NCBI GenBank assembly: GCA_002407645.1
Contig: DHNU01000037.1
Location: 1-18,170 of the forward strand
Direction of reading: 5' to 3'
From: Ruminococcaceae bacterium UBA5408
Lineage (GTDB): Bacteria > Bacillota > Clostridia > Oscillospirales > Acutalibacteraceae
DNA length: 18,170 nt
Part shown: positions 1 to 5,897 of the stretch, piece after piece
How the letters are laid out: each line of letters opens with the position of its first letter
Numbering within the stretch: the stretch's first letter is position 1
The notes under the pieces: generated by a model
What the model was told of the DNA's origin: nothing
The model's database searches: none
What the model saw: the letters and a program-made list of their open reading frames with translations, nothing else
Translations under genes and position numbers: made by a program

Positions 1-69
1 ATTACGGATTTGTGACATTGCAGTTACCATATCATTCATATGCTAACTGCAATGTCACAAATCAGTAAT
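1..69. repeat. Near-perfect 69-nt palindrome at the window edge
   Basis: Positions 1-32 are the reverse complement of 38-69 with only two mismatches (6/64 and 27/43), around a 5-nt centre at 33-37. Both arms are coding-like. Read on the plus strand from 40, the right arm gives [10 protein letters not shown] of a chemoreceptor. Read on the minus strand from 30, the left arm gives [10 protein letters not shown], a plausible paralogue of the same segment. The plus frame has a TGA at 13-15 inside the left arm, so the receptor frame cannot continue leftward. This is either a head-to-head junction of two receptor copies or a fold-back or assembly artefact. Confidence 0.9.
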
Positions 70-570
70 TCTTCCAATCAGATTGGGAATATTATTAAAA
101 CTATTGAGGACATTGCTTTCCAAACAAATATTCTTGCACTTAATGCTGCAGTTGAAGCTGCAAGAGCCGGTGAAGCCGGTAAAGGTTTTGCTGTTGTTGC
201 GGATGAAGTAAGAAACTTAGCCAGTAAAAGTGCGGAAGCAGCAAAAGGTACTAATACATTAATTGCAAATTCAATTAAGCAGGTACAAAACGGTACTAAA
301 ATTGCAGACGAGACTGCAACATCATTAGTGAAAGTGGTAGACAGCATAAAAGATGTATTAAACTCTGTAGAGCAAATTTCACGCGCATCTAACCAACAGG
401 CTGAATCTATTGGACAAGTAACAGAAGGCGTTTACCAAATTTCAAATGTAGTTCAGACAAACTCTGCTACAGCTGAGGAAAGTGCCGCAGCAAGTGAGGA
501 ACTCTCCGGTCAAGCTGCAGTAATGAAAAACCTTGTAAATAAATTTATACTCAAAAATGACGAAGTCTAA
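40..570 (+). CDS. Methyl-accepting chemotaxis protein, C-terminal signalling fragment
   Basis: This is the cytoplasmic signalling domain (MCPsignal) of a chemoreceptor, which controls CheA kinase through CheW. The visible 176 residues contain the highly conserved hairpin tip ([18 protein letters not shown], then the [18 protein letters not shown] block) followed by a long alanine-, serine- and glutamine-rich coiled-coil helix ending in [15 protein letters not shown]. No transmembrane, sensor or HAMP region is present. The ATG at 40 has no ribosome binding site, so it is probably not a true start: the open frame is blocked upstream by TGA at 13-15 within the palindrome. A full receptor normally has several hundred more N-terminal residues. 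There is no C-terminal CheR-tethering pentapeptide; the protein ends in NDEV. The domain call is secure; whether the gene is broken or misassembled is open. Confidence 0.9.
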   Translation: MLTAMSQISNSSNQIGNIIKTIEDIAFQTNILALNAAVEAARAGEAGKGFAVVADEVRNLASKSAEAAKGTNTLIANSIKQVQNGTKIADETATSLVKVVDSIKDVLNSVEQISRASNQQAESIGQVTEGVYQISNVVQTNSATAEESAAASEELSGQAAVMKNLVNKFILKNDEV

Positions 571-686
571 TGTCTGATATAGTACGAAAAGTAAATCGTG
601 TAAATATCATGACTGATAAAATTTTCCAAACAGTAAAAGTTAAAATTATCAAATAAGCAAATCTCAAATTATTCCCGATTATTAGA

Positions 687-722
687 AAAAGAGACTTTAA
701 TGTTAACATTAAAGTCTCTTTT
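687..722. terminator. Terminator after the chemoreceptor gene, probably bidirectional
   Basis: A perfect 36-nt palindrome: AAAAGAGACTTTAATGTT is followed by its exact reverse complement. It forms a long stem with U-rich flanks on both sides. It lies about 115 nt after the receptor stop, and on the other strand after the 56-aa gene, so it can serve both convergent units. Confidence 0.8.
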
Positions 723-774
723 ATAATTTTGTCAGTATTTTGCGATACCCTAACATTCCGCAAATCCTTTATTT

Positions 775-945
775 CTAATTTTTAATTTCTTTATATTTTT
801 CAATATCACCGTGCAAATTTTTCATCTTTTTTAGATGAAGCTTTTTACCATCCGTTAACTGCATACTTATTTTCAACTGATTTTTAGCAAGGATAGTTAA
901 ATTATTATTAATCGAATGTAGAATCTGAATTAATTCTTTATCCAT
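775..945 (-). CDS. Small hypothetical protein, 56 aa
   Basis: The minus-strand frame opens with ATG at 945 and closes with TAG at 775-777. The product begins MDKELIQILHSINNNLTILA and is lysine-rich and amphipathic, with no cysteine, signal peptide or membrane segment. A GGGAAG-type ribosome binding site sits about 9 nt before the start. The gene is codirectional with ndk, 67 nt downstream of it, and no terminator is visible between them, so co-transcription is possible. The N-terminal half looks like a short coiled coil. I do not recognise a family and assign no function. It could be a chance open frame, but a plausible ribosome binding site and a following terminator favour a real gene. Confidence 0.45.
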   Translation of the reverse strand: MDKELIQILHSINNNLTILAKNQLKISMQLTDGKKLHLKKMKNLHGDIEKYKEIKN

Positions 946-971
946 TTAACCACTTCCCGTTAAAAATTTTC

Positions 972-1005
972 CCATAATTTCAATATTCTCCATAATTTCA
1001 ATATT
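972..1005. repeat. Tandem direct repeat of 16 bp
   Basis: The 16-mer CCATAATTTCAATATT occurs at 972-987 and again at 990-1005, an 18-bp period, in the gap between ndk and the 56-aa gene. It does not form a hairpin terminator. It may be a small slippage duplication. Confidence 0.7.
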
Positions 1006-1012
1006 TCAGTTA

Positions 1013-1411
1013 TTAATTAAAAAATCTTTTTATCTCTATTTTTGCATTTTCAATTGAATCTGAACCATGTATTAAATTTTCCTGTGTATTAAAAGCAAAG
1101 TCTCCTCTGATTGTACCTGCCTGTGCATCCTCAAATTTTGTTGCCCCCATTATCTTTCTCATGCCGGCAACAACATTTTCACCTTCAACGACCATTGCAA
1201 GAACCGGACCGGACATCATGTAATGTAAGATGCTTGGGAAAAATGGCTTATCCACCAAATGAGCATAATGTTCTCTTAAAATCGGTTCACTAAGCGTCAT
1301 CATTTTAGCATCAATTATCTTATACCCTTTTTCCTCGATTCTCGAAATAATTTTACCAATCAGACCACGTTTTACAGCGTCGGGTTTTAACATTATGTAA
1401 GTTTGTTCCAT
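1013..1411 (-). CDS. ndk: Nucleoside diphosphate kinase
   Basis: Transfers the gamma-phosphate of a nucleoside triphosphate to a nucleoside diphosphate through a phosphohistidine intermediate, balancing cytosolic NTP and dNTP pools. The 132-residue length is close to the family norm. The N-terminal KPDAVKRGLIG motif (Lys9) and the active-site segment NLIHGSDS with catalytic His115 are both intact, as are the GTIRGDF nucleotide-binding residues near 99-105. The ATG start at 1411 is preceded by AAAGGAGGAAA at good spacing. A sigma-A-like promoter lies upstream at 1452-1480. The neighbours are unrelated small genes, so it is probably transcribed alone or with the 56-aa gene. The segment usually written GxTxPxxAxPGTIRG reads GATKFEDAQAGTIRG here, a divergence that leaves the catalytic residues in place. 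Confidence 0.97.
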   Translation of the reverse strand: MEQTYIMLKPDAVKRGLIGKIISRIEEKGYKIIDAKMMTLSEPILREHYAHLVDKPFFPSILHYMMSGPVLAMVVEGENVVAGMRKIMGATKFEDAQAGTIRGDFAFNTQENLIHGSDSIENAKIEIKRFFN

Positions 1412-1451
1412 TTTTACTCTTTATTTCCTCCTTTTATTTAATATAGGAATT

Positions 1452-1480
1452 ATTATATCATAAATAATTCTTCAATACAA
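1452..1480 (-). promoter_or_regulatory. Sigma-A-like promoter for ndk
   Basis: On the minus strand, TTGTAT (1475-1480), a 17-nt spacer and TATAAT (1452-1457), with an extended TGA just before the -10. It lies about 40 nt upstream of the ndk start. Confidence 0.6.
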
Positions 1481-1495
1481 TTCTTATAAGATACT

Positions 1496-1523
1496 TTGAA
1501 TTTGTAAATCATTTGTGTAAACA
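1496..1523 (+). promoter_or_regulatory. Weak promoter candidate for the 57-aa gene
   Basis: TTGAAT (1496-1501), 16 nt, TAAACA (1518-1523), ending 20 nt before the ATG at 1544. The -10 is poor, and an alternative sigma factor cannot be excluded. Confidence 0.3.
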
Positions 1524-1543
1524 CTAAAGACGGAGGTGATACA

Positions 1544-1717
1544 ATGGAGCAGCTGCCGCTTGGATTAGGTATGGCATTGGCACAAAATCAAGACGCAATG
1601 GAGTATTTCGCTAAACTTCCGCAGGAAAAGAAATATGAAATCATAAACCACACTCACAGCATAAAGTCAAAACAAGAAATGCACTCTTTTGTGCAAAATC
1701 TTACAAACAATATTTGA
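1544..1717 (+). CDS. Small conserved-type hypothetical protein, 57 aa
   Basis: The ATG at 1544 follows an almost ideal ribosome binding site, CGGAGGTGAT, 3 nt upstream, and the frame ends in TGA at 1715-1717. The product begins MEQLPLGLGMALAQN, continues with a charged helix containing FAKLPQEKK and ends in SFVQNLTNNI. It is soluble, probably all-helical, with no cysteines. From memory, similar short proteins with an LPLGxGMALAQN start are common in Clostridia, but I cannot name a family or role. It is divergent from ndk and reads toward an unassigned hairpin-rich stretch. The strong ribosome binding site and the protein-like composition make this a confident gene call despite its size. Confidence 0.8.
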   Translation: MEQLPLGLGMALAQNQDAMEYFAKLPQEKKYEIINHTHSIKSKQEMHSFVQNLTNNI

Positions 1718-1734
1718 CAGTAATATATATATAA

Positions 1735-1847
1735 TCAAAGGTAATGATAATAGCGCAGGGCAAACATCGTATTTTAAAAAAACGTGCCACGTGCATGGAT
1801 ATTTACCCTGTTAGGGCGGGGTTCAAACCCCGCCCGGTCTTACATAA
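1735..1847. other. Unassigned structured intergenic element
   Basis: Between the convergent 57-aa and 50-aa genes lie several nested complementarities. CAGGGCAAA (1756-1764) can pair with TTTACCCTG (1802-1810) with one mismatch. Next to it is a very strong GC hairpin: GGGCGGGG (1814-1821), loop TTCAAA, CCCCGCCC (1828-1835). A third weaker pairing joins CCGGT (1835-1839) to ACCGG (1853-1857). The GC hairpin has no U-run after it on either strand, so it is not a standard intrinsic terminator, and it stands out in AT-rich surroundings. It could be a 3' UTR structure, a small RNA or a Rho-independent terminator of unusual form. Confidence 0.5.
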
Positions 1848-2000
1848 TTACACCGGTCCGGCTTTTTCTTTAGTGTGTTTTGCTTTTCCCTGAATTTCCG
1901 GTACAGGTTTTACGTCATTTTTTGGAATATGTGTTTTATGATTACTTTCAGTTCCGTGTGGTTCTTTGGGATCCGGACGTCTCATTCCTGCTTTTGCCAT
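1848..2000 (-). CDS. Small hydrophilic protein, 50 aa, possibly a minor spore protein
   Basis: The minus-strand frame runs from ATG at 2000 to TAA at 1848-1850. The start MAKAGMRRPDPKEPHGTESN is followed by a lysine-, proline- and asparagine-rich tail with no cysteine, tryptophan or hydrophobic core, so the protein is probably disordered and basic. AAGGAGAA lies about 6 nt before the start. It follows the 44-aa gene by 11 nt, the latter's TAA leading directly into this ribosome binding site, so the two form an operon. I recall very similar short proteins in many spore-forming Clostridia. The composition recalls minor small acid-soluble spore proteins, but this is an analogy; no alpha/beta-type SASP motif is present. 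Function is unassigned. Confidence 0.75.
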   Translation of the reverse strand: MAKAGMRRPDPKEPHGTESNHKTHIPKNDVKPVPEIQGKAKHTKEKAGPV

Positions 2001-2011
2001 TATTATTCTCC

Positions 2012-2146
2012 TTATACATCATTATTTTTTATTGACTTCTTTTTTGCATTACGATTTTGATTTTGATTTTCTTGTGTTAAAGGGGTTTGGAAATTTGCCT
2101 TCTTTTGTCGTTTTGATTTATTGTCAGGCTGACTGTCTTTAGGCAT
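2012..2146 (-). CDS. Small basic Asn/Gln-rich protein, 44 aa
   Basis: The frame runs from ATG at 2146 to TAA at 2012-2014 on the minus strand, preceded by a strong AAAGGAGGTA ribosome binding site. The product begins MPKDSQPDNKSKRQKKANFQ. It is very rich in lysine, asparagine and glutamine (a QNQNQNRN stretch near residues 27-33), with one phenylalanine as its only aromatic, and is predicted to be disordered. It is first in a two-gene unit with the 50-aa protein, under the promoter candidate at 2175-2202. The composition suggests nucleic-acid or spore-core association, which is inference only. I recognise no family. Confidence 0.65.
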   Translation of the reverse strand: MPKDSQPDNKSKRQKKANFQTPLTQENQNQNRNAKKKSIKNNDV

Positions 2147-2174
2147 AACAGCGGTACCTCCTTTATATTTTCTT

Positions 2175-2202
2175 ATATTAAGATTTACTTAATTTATCTC
2201 AA
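2175..2202 (-). promoter_or_regulatory. Promoter candidate for the two small-protein genes
   Basis: On the minus strand, TTGAGA (2197-2202), a 16-nt spacer and TAATAT (2175-2180), ending about 28 nt before the ATG at 2146. It reads as sigma-A-like; a forespore sigma factor site is not excluded because the flanks are very AT-rich. Confidence 0.45.
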
Positions 2203-2207
2203 TATAC

Positions 2208-2236
2208 AAAAAACGCCGTTAATTCGGCGCTTTTTT
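2208..2236. terminator. Bidirectional terminator-like hairpin between divergent promoters
   Basis: AAAAA, one mismatch, CGCCG, loop TTAATT, CGGCG, TTTTTT. The core is GC-rich and has a U-tract in either direction. It lies between the divergent promoters at 2175-2202 (minus) and 2321-2349 (plus), where no annotated transcript ends. It may insulate the two units or end a short unannotated RNA. Confidence 0.6.
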
Positions 2237-2320
2237 AATTATTCTAAATAACTTTATTAAGTTTAATATAACGATTTTAATGGCGATTATCAAAATTTTA
2301 TTTTAAATTCAATATTATTA

Positions 2321-2349
2321 TTGACGTTTACAGTAATATAATGTAAAAT
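2321..2349 (+). promoter_or_regulatory. Sigma-A promoter of the TrpXYZ-type operon
   Basis: TTGACG (2321-2326), 17-nt spacer, TAAAAT (2344-2349). The predicted start near 2356 gives a leader of about 70 nt before the TTG start at 2425. Confidence 0.75.
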
Positions 2350-2359
2350 AGTATATCAG

Positions 2360-2391
2360 TTTAAAGCTTTAAAGCATACACGATTTAAAGC
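2360..2391 (+). promoter_or_regulatory. Three-copy TTTAAAGC repeat, candidate operator
   Basis: TTTAAAGC occurs at 2360-2367, 2368-2375 and 2384-2391, with offsets of 8 and 16 bp. The first two create a perfect 14-bp palindrome, TTTAAAGCTTTAAA (2360-2373). It begins a few bases after the predicted transcription start, where a repressor would block initiation. No T-box or tryptophan leader peptide was found here. Confidence 0.5.
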
Positions 2392-2424
2392 TACAAAATA
2401 AATGTTTTGAGAGGATGAATTATA

Positions 2425-3432
2425 TTGAAAAGGGTAATTGCATTACTTTTAACAGGGGTTATTGCTCTTTCTACGGCGGCGTGCTCCGCTGAAAATAATA
2501 AAGCGGATAATAAGCCGAGCGATAAAAAGAATTTTAAAATAGGTATTGTTCAGCTTGTTGAACACCCTGCATTGGATTCCGCTTATAAGGGTTTTATAGA
2601 CGGTCTTGCCAAAGCTGGATTTGAAAACGGCAAGAATATTACCGTGGATTATCAAAATGCACAGGGTGAACAGGCAAACTGCCAAACAATAGCTAATAAA
2701 TTAGCTAACGATAAACCGGACTTAATACTTGCTATTGCTACACCTGCCGCACAAGCTGTAGCCAATGTTACAAAAGACATTCCAATTTTGGTTACTGCTG
2801 TTACTGACCCAGCCAGTGCAAAGCTTGTGGCTTCAAATGAAAAACCGGGAGGAAATGTAACCGGAACTTCTGATTTAACACCTGTTGAAGAACAGATGAA
2901 ACTTTTAAAGCAAATACTCCCCGATGCCAAAAAAGTAGGTATGCTTTACTGTTCAAGTGAAGCAAATTCAAAATATCAAGTCGATATTGCGAAAAAAAGT
3001 GCCGCCGCACTTGGTATTGAGCCTGTTGAGGCAACCGTTTCAAATTCTAATGAAATACAACAGGTAACTCAGTCGCTTGTAGGCAAAGTTGATGCAATAT
3101 ATGCTCCTACCGATAACATGATAAGTGCAGGTTTGGTTACAGTATCTATGACTGCACAGTCTGCAAAGATTCCGATTATAGTCGGTGAATCGGCAATGAT
3201 TAAAAAAGGCGGTTTGGCTACATACGGCATCAATTACTACGACCTCGGTTTATTAACAGCTAATCAAGCGGTGCGCATTTTAAAAGGCGAAGCAAAGCCT
3301 GCCGATATGCCGATTGAGTACTCAAAAAACTGTGAGTTGGAAATAAATAAAGAAGTTGCTCAAAAACTCGGCATTACTTTTCCCGACGAATTACTTAAAA
3401 AATTAAATTCCGGCGATACTTCCTCTAAATAA
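2425..3432 (+). CDS. ABC importer substrate-binding lipoprotein, TrpX-type
   Basis: Extracellular solute-binding lipoprotein of the ABC_sub_bind family (PF04392), the family of streptococcal TrpX. It should capture the ligand, probably tryptophan or another aromatic or small solute, for the permease encoded next. The N-terminus MKRVIALLLTGVIALSTAAC is a lipoprotein signal with acylated Cys20, followed by a charged linker and two alpha/beta lobes; the conserved GNVTGTSDLTPVEEQMKLL segment falls around 142-160. The start is TTG at 2425 with GAGAGG about 10 nt upstream; the nearby ATG at 2415 is out of frame. The 335-residue length is typical. It is first in a three-gene operon; the 66-nt gap before the permease holds only a weak hairpin. 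Family and role are secure, ligand identity is not. Confidence 0.92.
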   Translation: MKRVIALLLTGVIALSTAACSAENNKADNKPSDKKNFKIGIVQLVEHPALDSAYKGFIDGLAKAGFENGKNITVDYQNAQGEQANCQTIANKLANDKPDLILAIATPAAQAVANVTKDIPILVTAVTDPASAKLVASNEKPGGNVTGTSDLTPVEEQMKLLKQILPDAKKVGMLYCSSEANSKYQVDIAKKSAAALGIEPVEATVSNSNEIQQVTQSLVGKVDAIYAPTDNMISAGLVTVSMTAQSAKIPIIVGESAMIKKGGLATYGINYYDLGLLTANQAVRILKGEAKPADMPIEYSKNCELEINKEVAQKLGITFPDELLKKLNSGDTSSK

Positions 3433-3498
3433 ATTAAAACATATCCGCGCGGCTGAAGGGATTTCTCTGCCGCCATAGTTACATTAAGGAGATATTTT

Positions 3499-4431
3499 AT
3501 GGCTATCTTTCAGGCAATTCAAGATGCCGCCGCACAGGGAATAATCTGGGATGTTATGGCGCTTGGATTATATATTACATTTAAAATACTTAATTTTGCA
3601 GATTTAACGGTTGACGGAAGTTTTGCAACCGGCGGCGTTGTTTCTGCAATTCTGATTACCAAAGGAATGGACCCTTTTCTTTCCCTGTTAATTTCATTGG
3701 CTGCGGGAATGATTTGTGGGTTTATAACGGGATTTTTACACACTAAACTTGAAATTCCTGAAATATTGGCAGGAATTCTTACTATGCTCGCCCTGTATTC
3801 CATAAATGTTAGGATTCTCGGTCAACCAAACATGGCTCTTTTGGGAGTTTCAACCGTCCTGACTTCTGTTTCAAGTATATTCCCTGCTTTAAGTTTAAAG
3901 GCTGTATCTGCATTAATAGGCTTAATCGCTACTATTTTGGTTATTACATTTTTATATTGGTTTTTCGGTACGGAAATCGGATGCTCAATACGTGCAACGG
4001 GAAACAACGAATACATGGTACGCGCACTCGGAGTTAATACAGATAAAACAAAAATTCTTGCCTTAACTTTAAGTAACGGCCTTGTTGCTCTGTCCGGCGG
4101 AATGGTTGCCCAAACCCAGGGATATGCAGATGTAGGAATGGGAATAGGAACTATAATGATAGGACTTGCTTCAATAATAATCGGTGAAGTTATAATGGGA
4201 AAACGTTTTTCTTTTGCGTACAAACTCGCTTCCGTAGTATTCGGTTCTATAATTTACAGGTGCATTATTGCTTTGGTTCTCCAACTTGGTTTGGATTCCA
4301 AAGATTTAAAGCTGTTAACATCCATTATTGTTGCCGCCGCTTTGTCGGTTTCTGTGATTAAGAAAAAATTCAACAGTAAGAGAAGCAATCATGCACCAAC
4401 TACCAATAAAGGCGGTGAAGCAGTTGATTAA
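3499..4431 (+). CDS. ABC importer permease, TrpY-type
   Basis: Membrane channel subunit of the same importer, in the branched-chain/monosaccharide permease family (BPD_transp_2, PF02653). The 310-residue protein has eight or more hydrophobic segments. An early LNFADLTVDGSFATGG segment (about residues 32-47) and the loop IRATGNNEYMVRALGVN (about 165-181), the likely coupling region contacting the ATPase, are typical of the family. The C-terminus is a basic tail facing the cytoplasm. The start ATG at 3499 has AAGGAGAT upstream. Its last codons overlap the start of the ATPase gene, which implies translational coupling. The family is clear; substrate is inferred only from the operon. Confidence 0.92.
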   Translation: MAIFQAIQDAAAQGIIWDVMALGLYITFKILNFADLTVDGSFATGGVVSAILITKGMDPFLSLLISLAAGMICGFITGFLHTKLEIPEILAGILTMLALYSINVRILGQPNMALLGVSTVLTSVSSIFPALSLKAVSALIGLIATILVITFLYWFFGTEIGCSIRATGNNEYMVRALGVNTDKTKILALTLSNGLVALSGGMVAQTQGYADVGMGIGTIMIGLASIIIGEVIMGKRFSFAYKLASVVFGSIIYRCIIALVLQLGLDSKDLKLLTSIIVAAALSVSVIKKKFNSKRSNHAPTTNKGGEAVD

Positions 4432-5218
4432 ACTTGAAAATGTATGTAAAACTTTCAATATAAATACCATTAACGAGAAAAAAGCTCTAAATAATATTAA
4501 CCTTTCCATTGAAAGCGGTGACTTTATTACAGTTATCGGAGGAAACGGAGCAGGAAAGTCCACACTGTTAAACTTGATTGCAGGAGTCTACCCGTGCGAA
4601 TCAGGAGCAATAACTTTGGATGGCTCTGATATCACAACTGAACCGGAATATAAGCGTGCAAAGTTTTTGGGACGCGTTTTCCAAGACCCTATGATGGGTA
4701 CAGCCGCAGATATGGGAATAGAAGAAAATTTAGCAATGGCATTCCGTAGAGGAAAAAAGCGCGGACTGCACTGGGGAATAAGCCACGAAGAACGTACTCT
4801 TTACAAAGAAAAACTTAAAACATTGGATTTAGGCCTTGAAACAAGACTCTCAAGCAAAGTAGGACTTTTGTCAGGCGGTCAGCGCCAAGCCCTAACACTT
4901 TTAATGGCTACGTTGCAGAGGCCGAAACTTTTACTTTTAGACGAACACACCGCGGCTCTCGACCCTAAAACAGCTAAAAAAGTTCTTGAATTAACTGACA
5001 GCATTGTCAAACGGGACAGTCTTACAACTCTCATGGTAACCCACAACATGAAAGATGCCATTCGAATGGGAAACCGCTTAATTATGATGCATGAAGGCAG
5101 AATTATTTTAGACATAAAAGGTAAAGACAAAGAAAATTTACAGATTAAGGAATTACTTGATATGTTCGAATCTGCAAGCGGAAATACTATGGATAACGAC
5201 AGAATGCTGTTATCTTAA
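4424..5218 (+). CDS. ABC importer ATPase, TrpZ-type
   Basis: Nucleotide-binding subunit that powers the importer. It contains Walker A GGNGAGKST, signature LLSGGQRQALTLL, Walker B LLLLDEHTAALDP and the switch histidine in MVTHN. The DEHTAALD form of Walker B (rather than DEPTSALD) is typical of ATPases paired with this binding-protein family. I prefer the TTG start at 4424: it gives MIKLENVCKTFN, the usual beginning of such proteins, with AAAGGCGGTG about 6 nt upstream and an 8-nt overlap with the permease stop. An in-frame ATG at 4391 would add 11 atypical residues and a 41-nt overlap, and has no ribosome binding site. Length from 4424 is 264 residues. Confidence 0.92.
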   Translation: MIKLENVCKTFNINTINEKKALNNINLSIESGDFITVIGGNGAGKSTLLNLIAGVYPCESGAITLDGSDITTEPEYKRAKFLGRVFQDPMMGTAADMGIEENLAMAFRRGKKRGLHWGISHEERTLYKEKLKTLDLGLETRLSSKVGLLSGGQRQALTLLMATLQRPKLLLLDEHTAALDPKTAKKVLELTDSIVKRDSLTTLMVTHNMKDAIRMGNRLIMMHEGRIILDIKGKDKENLQIKELLDMFESASGNTMDNDRMLLS

Positions 5219-5347
5219 AATTAACATCAAGTTATTTCCATAGTATAAATATGTACTGCTATACAACAAAAAAGAGAAAAATTAAAACCGTAATTTGATT
5301 AAATTCTTTTAGAAACATACATTATACTGTACTTGAATTATAGTAAA

Positions 5348-5380
5348 AAAGCACAGAGAGGCTAATGCCCTCTGTGCTTT
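5348..5380 (-). terminator. Terminator of yjdF overlapping its stop codon
   Basis: AAAGCACAGAG (5348-5358) pairs with CTCTGTGCTTT (5370-5380). After a single bulged A, GGC/GCC extends the stem to a TAAT loop. On the minus strand the stem is followed by TTTTTTAC. The last codons and TAG stop (5362-5364) of yjdF lie inside the hairpin. In the plus direction it could weakly end the importer operon. Confidence 0.8.
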
Positions 5381-5781
5381 CCTTTGCGTTTCTCTTGCCG
5401 CAGTTCAAACTTTCGCTCTTTTTCTTGTTGTTTCTGTTCATGAGAGCGAGTTTTTTGCTCAAGTTTTCTTTGCTCGTGCTGAAGCTTCGACGCTTGCTGT
5501 GCTTTCGTTCCCATTCCAACATTCTGAATCTGCTTTTTGATTTCACGTTGCATACGCTTGGGATTGATACGCTTTTCAGTAATGCGTTCAGCTTCTATGG
5601 ACTTACTAAATCGAAACTTTTGCCGGTTTTTAAGAATAAAGTCATATACTTCATAGTCTTTTGGCTCTGCTCCAAAAACAATTTTACAGACTTCATATTT
5701 TCTGTCCGTTTCACGTTCATAGAGTCCCACCCAAAATGGTTTCTCAAAAAACACCGTTAGTTTTGATACAGTCATATCCAT
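5362..5781 (-). CDS. yjdF: YjdF family protein (DUF2992)
   Basis: A 139-residue protein of the YjdF/DUF2992 family (PF11208). The N-terminal half is a compact beta-rich segment with the family-typical LTVFFEKPFWVGLYER and KIVFGAEPKDYEVYDFIL stretches. From about residue 65 on it becomes a highly charged lysine-, arginine-, glutamine- and glutamate-rich helical tail ending KGKHRGH. There is no signal peptide or membrane segment, so it is cytosolic. The biochemical function is unknown; family members are linked to responses to azaaromatic compounds because their leader RNA binds such molecules. The ATG at 5781 has AAGGAGGA 6 nt upstream. The gene is a single-gene unit with its own promoter, structured leader and terminator. 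Confidence 0.9.
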   Translation of the reverse strand: MDMTVSKLTVFFEKPFWVGLYERETDRKYEVCKIVFGAEPKDYEVYDFILKNRQKFRFSKSIEAERITEKRINPKRMQREIKKQIQNVGMGTKAQQASKLQHEQRKLEQKTRSHEQKQQEKERKFELRQEKRKGKHRGH

Positions 5782-5805
5782 AAAAATTCCTCCTTATGCT
5801 TTATC

Positions 5806-5891
5806 GCAAAGAACGGACAACCAAGGAGGCAGGTTACTGACAGCTTTCACTGCGTCCGGACTACCGACCGAAACTGTGTTTTTATCTTTGC
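5806..5891 (-). promoter_or_regulatory. Candidate yjdF-type riboswitch
   Basis: The leader of yjdF is closed by a 7-bp stem: GCAAAGA at 5885-5891 (RNA 5' side) pairs with TCTTTGC at 5806-5812. Internal complementary segments include CGGAC/GTCCG. The predicted transcription start coincides with the outer stem, and the stem ends about 13 nt before the AAGGAGG site. Position, size (86 nt) and the downstream gene match the known yjdF RNA, an azaaromatic-sensing riboswitch class. I did not check it against the consensus base by base. Confidence 0.75.
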
Positions 5892-5897
5892 ATTTAT

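Noticed and set aside
946..1005. Short upstream peptide (about 15 codons, MENIEIMGKF) overlapping the start of the 56-aa gene
   Set aside because: It arises from the 18-bp direct repeat, has no clear ribosome binding site, and nothing else supports translation.
1814..1835. tRNA T-arm-like sequence (GGTTCAAACCC) suggesting a tRNA gene or fragment
   Set aside because: The stem pairs best as 8 bp with a 6-nt loop rather than 5 bp with a 7-nt loop, and no matching acceptor, D-arm or anticodon arm lies upstream.
1752..1835. c-di-GMP-I (GEMM) riboswitch suggested by CAGGGCAAAC
   Set aside because: The GNRA-loop hairpin, the GGACGCAAAGC segment and the tetraloop receptor are not recognisable, and no gene with an appropriate start lies directly downstream on that strand.
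2415..2417. ATG upstream of the lipoprotein gene as an alternative start
   Set aside because: It is in a different frame; the TTG at 2425 is in frame with the signal peptide and has a ribosome binding site.
2356..2424. T-box or tryptophan leader for the TrpXYZ-type operon
   Set aside because: The leader is only about 70 nt, with no T-box sequence, no specifier stem and no terminator.
5365..5760. 131-aa hydrophobic open frame antisense to yjdF
   Set aside because: It lies wholly inside the yjdF coding region, has no ribosome binding site, and its leucine/phenylalanine content is what the complement of lysine-rich codons gives.
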